Shown: in pieces, positions 1 to 5,845 of the stretch
How the letters are laid out: every line of letters begins with the position of its first letter
How positions within the stretch are numbered: position 1 is the first letter of the stretch
Assembly (NCBI GenBank): GCA_001916055.1
Contig: MNRR01000024.1
Span: 6,364 to 16,231, forward strand
Direction of reading: 5' to 3'
DNA length: 9,868 bases
Source: Clostridium sp. 28_12
Lineage (GTDB): Bacteria; Bacillota; Clostridia; TANB77; CAG-508
The notes under the pieces: model-generated
Told to the model about the DNA's origin: nothing
The model's database searches: none
The model's input: only the letters and a program-made list of their open reading frames with translations
Position numbers and translations under genes: made by a program

Positions 1-539
1 ATGATATTGTTACATTAGATAATGTACTAACAGTTATACAAAGAGCAGAAATGGTAATGAAGATAGTTGAAGAAATAAAAAAACAAATATATGAGTTAGG
101 AAATGATGGAAGACTAGTAAATATGCAATTAGAAGAATTAATAGGAGGACTTGCAAAAGAAGAATTATTATTAGTAAAGGATTACCAAGTAAATGATACT
201 ATGGCAGAAGAAATATTAGAACAATTATCAAATTTGAATCATGAAGATTTAAGAAAAGAACCTATAATTGCTAAAATATTAGGCTATGAGAGTTTTGAAA
301 ATTTCGAAGAACTAGCAGTATATCCGAAAGGATATAGAATATTAAGTAAAGTTCCGAGAATGCCAAATACAATTGTAGAAAATTTAGTGAAATCATTCAA
401 ATCATTCCAACATATATTAGTAGCGGAAATTAGTGACTTGGACAAGGTTGACGGAATTGGAGAAATAAGAGCAAAAACAATAAAACAAACATTGAAAAAA
501 ATGCAAGAACAATTTGCATTTGATAATATATTAATTTAA
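1..539 (+). CDS. disA: DisA, diadenylate cyclase / DNA integrity scanning protein (C-terminal half, 5' truncated by window edge)
   Basis: The reading frame is open from base 3 (codons for DIVTLDNVLTVIQRAE) through the stop at 537-539, so the ATG at 51 is internal and the true start lies outside the window. About 178 codons are visible, roughly the C-terminal half of a family that is usually about 355 residues. The first part matches the helical DisA linker (RLVNMQLEEL), followed by GYRILSKVPRMP and a helix-hairpin-helix DNA-binding domain ending in DKVDGIGEIRAKTIK. DisA makes cyclic di-AMP from two ATP while scanning DNA for branched structures. Its catalytic N-terminal domain is not in this window. 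No promoter is seen before the next gene 21 nt downstream, so the cyclophilin is probably co-transcribed. Identification is confident from the linker and HhH signature. Confidence 0.93.
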   Translation, partial: DIVTLDNVLTVIQRAEMVMKIVEEIKKQIYELGNDGRLVNMQLEELIGGLAKEELLLVKDYQVNDTMAEEILEQLSNLNHEDLRKEPIIAKILGYESFENFEELAVYPKGYRILSKVPRMPNTIVENLVKSFKSFQHILVAEISDLDKVDGIGEIRAKTIKQTLKKMQEQFAFDNILI

Positions 540-560
540 AAAAGAAAGGAAAAAGGTAAA

Positions 561-1382
561 ATGAAAAAGTTTACAAACATAATAACAATAATAGCATTAA
601 TTTTAATTATAGTATTAATAGGTGGAGTAGTATATGGCTACTATAAAAAAGCGACAATGGAGGTAAAAAATCCAATTGTAACAATGGAAGTTCAAGATTT
701 TGGAACAATTAAACTTGAATTATATCCAGAAATGGCACCACAAACAGTATCAAACTTTATAGCACTTGCACAACATGGATTTTATGATGGACTTAAATTC
801 CATAGAATAATAGATGGATTTATGATTCAAGGTGGAGATGCAAATGGAGATGGTTCTGGTTCACCAAAATTAAGCGATTTAGGATTAGACGTTAGTGGAG
901 ATAATGATAAAAGCTATTGCATAAAAGGTGAATTCTTATCAAATGGTTATAACAAAAATACATTAAAACATAAAGAAGGTGTAATTTCAATGGCAAGAGC
1001 TGATTACACACAAACATATTCGAAATCATTAACAACAGAAAGTTATAATTCAGCAGGTTCACAATTCTTTATTATGACAGCAGATAATGCATCATTAGAT
1101 GGATATTATGCACCATTTGGAAAAGTAATAGAAGGAATGGATATTGTTCATAAAATAGAAAAAGTAGAAGTAAAAGAAAAAGAATCAACATCTTCATCAA
1201 GTGATTCATCAAGCAGTGAACAAAAAGAAAAAAGTACACCAGTTAATGATGTAATAATATCAAAAGTTTCTGTTGAAACATATGGGGTTGATTATGGAAA
1301 ACCAGAGACATTAGACACATGGAATTACAATGATTGGGTTTATAAAACATATGGAATAAATTTGAACCAATATCAACAATAA
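561..1382 (+). CDS. Membrane-anchored cyclophilin-type peptidyl-prolyl cis-trans isomerase
   Basis: The 273-residue protein begins with a basic N-terminus and one hydrophobic segment (about residues 5-27). There is no lipobox cysteine, so it looks like an uncleaved membrane anchor with the catalytic domain outside the cell. Cyclophilin motifs run from about 38 to 205: FHRIIDGFMIQGGD at 80-93 supplies the active-site Arg82, Phe87 and Gln90 equivalents, SQFFIM is at 167-172, and LDGYYAPFGKV at 179-189. The position of the cyclosporin-contacting Trp of human CypA is Ser178. A low-complexity Ser-rich stretch (209-219) sits inside the C-terminal part of the domain, before the last strand VNDVIISKVSVET. 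The likely role is folding of exported proteins. An AAAGGA-type ribosome site lies before the ATG, and the gene follows disA at 21 nt, probably in its operon. Confidence 0.9.
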   Translation: MKKFTNIITIIALILIIVLIGGVVYGYYKKATMEVKNPIVTMEVQDFGTIKLELYPEMAPQTVSNFIALAQHGFYDGLKFHRIIDGFMIQGGDANGDGSGSPKLSDLGLDVSGDNDKSYCIKGEFLSNGYNKNTLKHKEGVISMARADYTQTYSKSLTTESYNSAGSQFFIMTADNASLDGYYAPFGKVIEGMDIVHKIEKVEVKEKESTSSSSDSSSSEQKEKSTPVNDVIISKVSVETYGVDYGKPETLDTWNYNDWVYKTYGINLNQYQQ

Positions 1383-1383
1383 A

Positions 1384-1412
1384 TTGACAAAGTTATGTAA
1401 AGGATGTATAAT
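1384..1412 (+). promoter_or_regulatory. Consensus sigma-A-type promoter for the alpha-CTD repeat gene
   Basis: TTGACA at 1384-1389 and TATAAT at 1407-1412 are separated by exactly 17 nt, a perfect match to the housekeeping consensus. The -35 box starts 2 nt after the cyclophilin stop codon. The predicted start near 1419 gives a leader of about 65 nt that contains a small hairpin (TGGC-AAAA-GCCA, 1423-1434) before the GGAGG ribosome site at 1471-1475. Confidence 0.88.
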
Positions 1413-1484
1413 AATAATGATTTGGCAAAAGCCATTGTAGATTTGTAACTATAAAAAGCACATTGAAAATGGAGGAAAAACAGC

Positions 1485-2672
1485 ATGAGCAAACAAAAAA
1501 CAAATTCAATAAACAAAGAAACCGATATATGTGATATTGGATTATCAACTCGGTCTTATAATGCATTAACACAAGCAGGAATAGAAAAAGTTGGAGACAT
1601 AATCTGCAAAGATATATTACAGATAAAAGAGATAAGAAATATCGGAAAAAAATCTTTTTCTAATATTGAGACAATTATACACGATTGTGGATTTTTATTT
1701 AAAGGAGAAAAAGCAAATTCTGATTTAGCAAAACTCGGATTAAAAGCAGGAACGTATAATTCCTTGGTTTATTCAGAAATTACAGAAATAGCTCAATTGA
1801 TTGAATATGAAGAATGTGAGTTATTAAAATTACCAGGTGTGGGAAAAGTTGCAATAAAGGATATTAAAGAAAAACTATCAGAAGTAGGGTTGAAATTAAA
1901 AGAAAAAGAGATTATGGATGAAGATCTTAGTATATTAAATCTTAGTAATAAATCTAGAAATGTATTGGTCCATAATCAAATAATGAAAATTAAGCAACTT
2001 GAAGAGTTATCACAAGAAGAATTACTTGAAATGCCATCTGTAGGACCTGTAATTTTCGCAGAAATATCAGAAAAACTGAAAAAACTTGGGGTGAAGCAAA
2101 CCAAGTTTGACAGCGATGGGCTTAGGGTAAATAAAATTCCTTATGTAGAATATTTCAGAGTGAAAGGAATAAAGAAGTTAGAACAATTTACTGCGTATAC
2201 AAGAAGAGAATTACTTGATATGCCTGGAATTGGAAAAAGAACAGTAGAAAAAATAGAAAAAAGACTACAGGAAAAAGGAATGGAATTAAAAAAGCAACCG
2301 GAAGATATTTCTAGTTTAAATCTAAGATGTGAGAATACACTTAGAAATGCTGGAATAAATACAATTGAAGAGCTTATGTTATATTCCGGAAATTTAATGC
2401 GTATAAATAAAATTGGAGTTGGGTATGCAGATGAGATAGCTAGGGAGCTTAAAGAAAAAGGAATAAATATTGTAGAAACAGAGGTTGTTCCAGGAGATAT
2501 AAGTCAACTCAGTTGTTCTCGATCATTAAAAAGAGCAAAAATAACCACGATAGATGAATTAACAAAATATTCAGAAGAAGATCTTTTGTGTGTTCGGGGA
2601 TTCGGAAAAAAGTCAATGGAAGAAGTAAAGGAATTTTTAAAAGAAAAAGGCTTAAAGTTAAAAGAGTTTTAG
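1485..2672 (+). CDS. Protein of six tandem RNA polymerase alpha-CTD-like (helix-hairpin-helix) repeats
   Basis: All 395 residues are accounted for by six units of about 60 residues, near 14-73, 79-139, 146-205, 208-268, 273-331 and 337-393. Each resembles the C-terminal domain of the RNA polymerase alpha subunit. The hairpin cores are IRNIGKKSF (50), LPGVGKVAI (116), MPSVGPVIF (183), MPGIGKRTV (246), INKIGVGYA (307) and VRGFGKKSM (370), spaced 61-67 residues apart. Repeat 1 (LSTRSYNAL plus IGKKS) keeps the Arg and Asn that in E. coli alpha are R265 and N268, and the GKKS segment. There is no alpha N-terminal assembly domain, membrane segment or catalytic motif. Family knowledge says this fold binds DNA minor groove and transcription factors. 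I infer a DNA- or RNAP-associated regulator, and the real function is unknown. GGAGG at 1471-1475 with 9 nt spacing fixes the start. Four of 16 Arg codons are CGN, two of them CGG, unlike the neighbours. Confidence 0.85.
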   Translation: MSKQKTNSINKETDICDIGLSTRSYNALTQAGIEKVGDIICKDILQIKEIRNIGKKSFSNIETIIHDCGFLFKGEKANSDLAKLGLKAGTYNSLVYSEITEIAQLIEYEECELLKLPGVGKVAIKDIKEKLSEVGLKLKEKEIMDEDLSILNLSNKSRNVLVHNQIMKIKQLEELSQEELLEMPSVGPVIFAEISEKLKKLGVKQTKFDSDGLRVNKIPYVEYFRVKGIKKLEQFTAYTRRELLDMPGIGKRTVEKIEKRLQEKGMELKKQPEDISSLNLRCENTLRNAGINTIEELMLYSGNLMRINKIGVGYADEIARELKEKGINIVETEVVPGDISQLSCSRSLKRAKITTIDELTKYSEEDLLCVRGFGKKSMEEVKEFLKEKGLKLKEF

Positions 2673-2679
2673 TTACAAG

Positions 2680-2718
2680 AAAAATGCGATGAGACAGAAA
2701 TGTTTCGTCGCATTTTTT
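2680..2718 (+). terminator. Intrinsic terminator of the alpha-CTD repeat gene
   Basis: The arms at 2680-2695 and 2702-2717 form a 16-bp stem with two G-U pairs and a 6-nt loop (AGAAAT). The 3' arm ends in a run of six T (2713-2718). It begins 8 nt after the stop codon. Confidence 0.88.
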
Positions 2719-2794
2719 CTATCAGATGCTATGCTATGTTATTGGAGAGTTTCACTTTGTGGTTAAAAACTCAAATAAGACACGAGAGCAAAAT

Positions 2795-2822
2795 AAAAAA
2801 AGTGGTTAAAACTCCACTTTTT
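2795..2822 (-). terminator. Intrinsic terminator of rpsT
   Basis: The arms at 2797-2805 and 2814-2822 form a 9-bp stem (AAAAAGTGG / CCACTTTTT) with an 8-nt loop. On the minus strand it is followed by a T tract (complement of 2795-2801). The stem overlaps the last two bases of the rpsT stop codon. Because both flanks are A/T runs it could also stop leftover plus-strand transcription between the two convergent genes. Confidence 0.75.
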
Positions 2823-3087
2823 ACGCCATAGCTGCATTTAATTTCTTAGATAAACTAGATTTCTTTCTAGAAGCTGTATTTTTTACGATTACACCTTTTG
2901 TGCAAGCTTGGTCAATTTTCTTTGTTGCTTCTGAAAATAGAACTTTTGCTTCATCTATTTTTCCTGCTGTGATAGCTTCTTCAAATTTCTTAACAGCTGA
3001 TTTATATCCAGTTTTTATCATATTATTTGTTAATGTTTTTTTCTCAATAATTTTAACTCTCTTTTTTGCTGATTTAATATTTGGCAT
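2821..3087 (-). CDS. rpsT: 30S ribosomal protein S20
   Basis: The 88-residue length is typical of bacterial S20. It begins MPNIKSAKKRVK, continues with a Lys-rich helical body, and ends TASRKKSSLSKKLNAAMA, all recognisable S20 features. S20 binds 16S rRNA early in 30S assembly. The start is fixed by AGGAGG (complement of 3098-3103), 10 nt before the ATG. It is a single-gene unit on the opposite strand to all other genes here, with its own promoter and terminator, and it converges with the alpha-CTD repeat gene. The overlapping plus-strand frame at 2900-3235 is a shadow of this gene. Confidence 0.97.
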   Translation of the reverse strand: MPNIKSAKKRVKIIEKKTLTNNMIKTGYKSAVKKFEEAITAGKIDEAKVLFSEATKKIDQACTKGVIVKNTASRKKSSLSKKLNAAMA

Positions 3088-3131
3088 ATTTAATGCACCT
3101 CCTCTTGGTAAAATAATCTATAACGTGTATC

Positions 3132-3160
3132 ATTATATCATACAAGTTTTGATTTTGCAA
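3132..3160 (-). promoter_or_regulatory. Extended -10 promoter of rpsT
   Basis: Read on the minus strand, TTGCAA (3160-3155) and TATAAT (3137-3132) have a 17-nt spacer, and TGA directly precedes the -10 box to form an extended -10. The predicted start near 3125 leaves a short leader of about 38 nt containing the AGGAGG site. Confidence 0.82.
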
Positions 3161-3259
3161 GTGATAAAGTTAAAAAAATCCAAAAACCCGGTAATGTTAA
3201 ATTTAAGTGACAAATTTCCAACAGAAATTGCTTGAAAAAAAATAGCATTTTTGATTTAA

Positions 3260-3265
3260 TATAAT
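3260..3265 (+). promoter_or_regulatory. Probable -10 box for the regulator remnant / lemA unit
   Basis: TATAAT sits 38 nt before the ATG at 3303, at a sensible distance for a short leader. No good -35 box occurs at 16-18 nt. The only candidate, TTGAAA at 3232-3237, is 22 nt away. The promoter may be weak or activator-dependent, which fits a locus that once carried its own regulator. Confidence 0.5.
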
Positions 3266-3302
3266 CAGGACGTCGAAAAATAAAAATAGAAGGAGAAAAG
3301 AA

Positions 3303-3678
3303 ATGAAATTTAATGAAAAATTAATTCAATTAAGAAAAACAAGAAAATAGTCAAAATAATATTAGTGAAGAAATGAAAACTTTTACAGAAAAAGCAAAAG
3401 AGAATACTGAAACAGAAAGTGTATTATTTAATTTTGATTTTAATAATTGTAATGGAACTCAAAGAGGCATGATATTAAAAACTTATTTAGATAGTGTAAT
3501 TACAAGTAATAAAACAAAAGATAGAAAAATAACAGTAAAATATGAAGAAATAGAAACACAAGATACTGAAAAAATAAAAAATATAAAACAAAAATTTGAA
3601 GACTTAACTGAGTATGAAGTAAGTTTAGAGTATGATGAAAAAGGTTTCATAAATAAGATAATAATTGAAAATATATAA
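3303..3678 (+). pseudogene. Broken XRE-family regulator: HTH start joined out of frame to its C-terminal domain
   Basis: A strong ribosome site (AGAAGGAG) precedes the ATG at 3303, which encodes MKFNEKLIQLRKTRK and then TAG at 3348-3350. This is a typical opening of XRE/Cro-type HTH regulators of clostridia (FNEKLIxLRK). In the +1 frame the sequence is open from 3334 to 3678. Just after the stop it reads SQNNISEEM, which has the spacing of the next HTH helix (SQEELAEKL in relatives). The rest (about 3373-3678) resembles the C-terminal, probably extracytoplasmic, domain of HTH-membrane regulators as I recall them: NGTQxG, a few residues on ITSNKT, then the ITVKYEE and YEVSLEYDEKGFINKI strands. 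The recognition helix, linker and membrane segment expected between these parts are missing. I infer internal deletion plus frameshift. Alternatives are an assembly error or a real small protein started at 3373. Confidence 0.6.
3373..3678 (+). CDS. Hypothetical 101-residue protein (stand-alone C-terminal domain of the broken regulator)
   Basis: This is the longest open frame with an ATG in the damaged regulator region. It has no signal peptide or membrane segment and is rich in Lys and Glu. A short coiled stretch (MKTFTEKAKENTE) leads into an alternating strand/helix domain that ends FINKIIIENI. The ribosome site before 3373 is poor (GTGAAG), while the strong one belongs to the ATG at 3303, so independent translation is doubtful. 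Its stop (3676-3678) overlaps the AAGGAG of lemA, so translation here may feed lemA. Function unknown. Confidence 0.5.
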   Translation: MKTFTEKAKENTETESVLFNFDFNNCNGTQRGMILKTYLDSVITSNKTKDRKITVKYEEIETQDTEKIKNIKQKFEDLTEYEVSLEYDEKGFINKIIIENI

Positions 3679-3691
3679 GGAGAATAAAAAG

Positions 3692-4228
3692 ATGATATTA
3701 TTAATTATAATAGCAATTATATTGATTATTGTATTACAAATGTATAATAAATTAGTGAATTTAAGAAACAAAGTAAAACAATCTGAATCAGGAATTGATG
3801 TATATTTGAATCAAAGATTTGATTTAATACCAAATCTAGTAGAATGTGTAAAAGCATATTCAAAACATGAGCAAAGTATATTTACAGAAATAGCAGCTTT
3901 AAGAACAGGATATATGAATAAATCAAAAGATATAAAGAGTGCAGAAAAATTAAATAATAAAATGAATCAACTTGTAGCAGTTGCAGAAAATTATCCAGAT
4001 TTAAAAGCAAGTGAACAATATTTAAACTTACAAAAAAATCTAACTAAAATTGAAAGTCAAATACAAGCTGCAAGAAGAATATACAATTCGGATGTTACTG
4101 CATATAATATTAAATTAGAAACAGTCCCATCTAATATTGTAGCAAATCTATTTGGATTTAAACCAGCCCAATTATTTGAGATTGAAGAATATAAAAAAGA
4201 AAATGTTAATATAAAGTTAGAGGATTAA
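3692..4228 (+). CDS. lemA: LemA family membrane protein
   Basis: The start at 3692 is chosen over an in-frame ATG at 3665 because AAGGAG (3677-3682) lies 9 nt upstream of it and the earlier ATG would sit inside the preceding frame. The resulting 178-residue protein opens directly with a hydrophobic helix (residues 1-16), giving a short outside N-terminus as in other LemA proteins. The family core follows: NLRNKVKQSESGIDVYLNQR, then FDLIPNLVECVKAYSKHE (43-60). A long helical region with AENYPDLKASEQYLNLQKNL (98-117) and QIQAARRIYNSDVTAYN (123-139) completes it. Length fits the family (about 185). The biochemical role of LemA is not settled. It is followed after 4 nt by a DUF3137 membrane protein, a partnership I recall from other Firmicutes, so the two probably act together at the membrane. 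Confidence 0.92.
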   Translation: MILLIIIAIILIIVLQMYNKLVNLRNKVKQSESGIDVYLNQRFDLIPNLVECVKAYSKHEQSIFTEIAALRTGYMNKSKDIKSAEKLNNKMNQLVAVAENYPDLKASEQYLNLQKNLTKIESQIQAARRIYNSDVTAYNIKLETVPSNIVANLFGFKPAQLFEIEEYKKENVNIKLED

Positions 4229-4232
4229 TAGA

Positions 4233-5231
4233 ATGAAAACATTTGATGAAATTTATAATGAATTAGAAAATAATAATAACGAGGAATTAAATAGTGCATG
4301 GATAGAAGCAAAAGAACAAAATAAAAAAACGAAGAAAATAGGATTAACAATAATTGCAATATTAGATATTTGTATTGTATTAGGATTATTAAAGGCAAAA
4401 TCTATATATGGGATGCTTCCAGTATTACCAGCAATTTTTACTATATACATTATTACAATTGCAATAATATTTATAGCAACGAAATTAGGAAAAAAACAGG
4501 CAGAATTCATAAGAAAATATAAAAACATTGTAGTAAAAAAGATTATAAGCAATTTTTACAATAATTTAGAATATTTTCCAGAAAAACCAATGCCAGAATA
4601 TATTTATAAAAATTTAGGATATGAATTTTATAATAAATATAGTTCAAACGATTATATAGAAGCAGAAATAGATAATAAATATTCTATTCAAATGGCAGAA
4701 ATATTAACAGAAGAAAAGAAAGAATATCAAGAGGTTGATGGGCAATGGAGAGAGATAACAACAGGAATGTTTAAAGATCCAAATAGGGAAACAAGAGAAG
4801 AGACCATAACTAAGTTTAATGGATTATTTGCAAAAATAGAAATAGAAAAATCTATAGATAGTGAACTAAGAATAATGCAAGATGGGAAATTTGCATTTGA
4901 TAAAAATAGGCTAAACATGGATTCAAGTGAATTTGAAAAATATTTTGATGTAAAAGCAGCTAATAAAATATTAGCAATGCAGATACTAACAGCAGATATA
5001 ATGGAAGAATTAGTAGAGTTTGAAAATAAAACTAAAATGAAGTATGATGTATATATCAAAAATAATAATATATATCTAAGATTTCATTCAGCAAACTTAC
5101 AGATAAGTGCAGAAGACTTAAAAAATGGAGTTCTTGATAAAAAAATTATAAATAAATATTTCTATTTAATGAACTTTACATATAATCTATCAAGCAAATT
5201 AATTAATACAATAAATGAAGTTCAAATATAA
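4233..5231 (+). CDS. DUF3137-type membrane protein, partner of LemA
   Basis: The 332-residue protein has a cytoplasm-type charged N-terminus (1-36), two membrane segments (about 37-54 and 61-84) and a long soluble C-terminal domain. Recognisable DUF3137-like stretches are FNGLFAKIEIEKSID (195-209), LNMDSSEFEKYFDV (227-240), AMQILTADIMEELVEF (248-263) and IKNNNIYLRFHSANL (275-289). No enzymatic motif or Cys/His cluster is visible, and the molecular function is unknown. It begins 4 nt after the lemA stop, with an AGAGGA ribosome site inside the lemA tail, and ends at a strong terminator. It is therefore the last gene of the regulator remnant-lemA unit. The family assignment is from memory of conserved motifs. 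The overlapping minus-strand frames are shadows. Confidence 0.75.
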   Translation: MKTFDEIYNELENNNNEELNSAWIEAKEQNKKTKKIGLTIIAILDICIVLGLLKAKSIYGMLPVLPAIFTIYIITIAIIFIATKLGKKQAEFIRKYKNIVVKKIISNFYNNLEYFPEKPMPEYIYKNLGYEFYNKYSSNDYIEAEIDNKYSIQMAEILTEEKKEYQEVDGQWREITTGMFKDPNRETREETITKFNGLFAKIEIEKSIDSELRIMQDGKFAFDKNRLNMDSSEFEKYFDVKAANKILAMQILTADIMEELVEFENKTKMKYDVYIKNNNIYLRFHSANLQISAEDLKNGVLDKKIINKYFYLMNFTYNLSSKLINTINEVQI

Positions 5232-5235
5232 TTAG

Positions 5236-5268
5236 AAAAATGAGTTCAAAATAAGAACTCATTTTTTT
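5236..5268 (+). terminator. Intrinsic terminator after the DUF3137 gene
   Basis: A perfect 12-bp stem (AAAAATGAGTTC at 5236-5247 with GAACTCATTTTT at 5255-5266) has a 7-nt loop and continues into a run of seven T (5262-5268). It starts 4 nt after the stop codon. Confidence 0.92.
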
Positions 5269-5304
5269 GTGTGCAACAAAAATCTTTAAAATCATTGAAA
5301 AATA

Positions 5305-5333
5305 TTGCAGAGAGACAGAGAATGTGTTATATT
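5305..5333 (+). promoter_or_regulatory. Promoter of the rpiB-ppaC operon
   Basis: TTGCAG (5305-5310) and TATATT (5328-5333) have a 17-nt spacer, and TGT directly before the -10 box makes it an extended -10. The predicted leader is about 43 nt. It is the only clear promoter found before the five closely packed genes ending at 9233. Confidence 0.75.
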
Positions 5334-5382
5334 AATAAAGGCAGAATAGGGGGACCAAAACAATTGAAAGGAAAGTGATAAA

Positions 5383-5829
5383 ATGATAGCAATTGGAAGT
5401 GACCATGGAGGATACAAATTAAAAGAAGAAATAAAAAAATATTTAGAAGAAAAAGAAATTGAATATATAGATTGTGGAACATTTGATGAAGAAAGTGTTG
5501 ACTATCCAGAAATAGCAAAAGCAATAGCACTAGAAGTGCAAGGAAAGGAATGTGATAAAGGAATTGCAATATGTCGTTCAGGAATAGGAATGAGTATAGT
5601 TGCAAACAAATTTAAAGGAATAAGATGTGCTAAATGCAATGATGAAGAAGAAGCTAAATATTCTAGAATGCACAATGATGCCAATATATTAGCACTAGGA
5701 GCTGATTATATAGAAACAAGTGAAGCAATACGAATTGTAAGAATGTGGATTGCAACAGAATTTGAAGGCGGAAGACATGAAGAAAGAATAAAATTAATAA
5801 ATGAAATAGAAAAAGAAAATATGAAGTAA
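5383..5829 (+). CDS. rpiB: Ribose-5-phosphate isomerase B (RpiB/LacA/LacB family)
   Basis: The 148-residue length is typical of RpiB. It interconverts ribose 5-phosphate and ribulose 5-phosphate in the pentose phosphate pathway. Visible signature residues are SDHGGYKLK (Asp7, His8), DYP (40-42), the catalytic-cysteine loop ICRSGIGMS (Cys64 at 63-71), MHNDANILALGA (His97, 96-107) and GGRHEERI (Arg131). The usual CGTG loop reads CRSG here, a tolerated variant as far as I recall. It is the first gene of the operon, with a GAAAGGAAAG ribosome site. The next gene, 16 nt away, is a TagO-type transferase. RpiB near TagO is a common Clostridia arrangement, often with upp between, which is absent here. 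A related sugar-phosphate isomerase role cannot be fully excluded. Confidence 0.94.
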   Translation: MIAIGSDHGGYKLKEEIKKYLEEKEIEYIDCGTFDEESVDYPEIAKAIALEVQGKECDKGIAICRSGIGMSIVANKFKGIRCAKCNDEEEAKYSRMHNDANILALGADYIETSEAIRIVRMWIATEFEGGRHEERIKLINEIEKENMK

Positions 5830-5845
5830 TGGAGGCCAAATGTAA

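Noticed and set aside
51..539. Start codon of disA at 51
   Set aside because: The frame is open upstream to base 3 with matching DisA linker sequence, so this ATG is internal.
2747..2772. Weak hairpin GAGTTT...AAACTC between the two convergent terminators
   Set aside because: The stem is only 6 bp and the inner part pairs poorly with no T tract. It is not distinguishable from chance in AT-rich sequence.
2900..3235. Plus-strand frame of 111 codons opposite rpsT
   Set aside because: It lies over the confidently identified S20 gene, and no ribosome site or family match is visible.
3232..3265. TTGAAA plus TATAAT as a full promoter
   Set aside because: The spacer would be 22 nt, too long for a sigma-A promoter. 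Only the -10 box is kept as a probable element.
3665..3691. Upstream in-frame ATG for lemA at 3665
   Set aside because: It has no ribosome site and sits inside the previous frame. AAGGAG at 3677-3682 points to the ATG at 3692, which also gives a normal LemA N-terminus.
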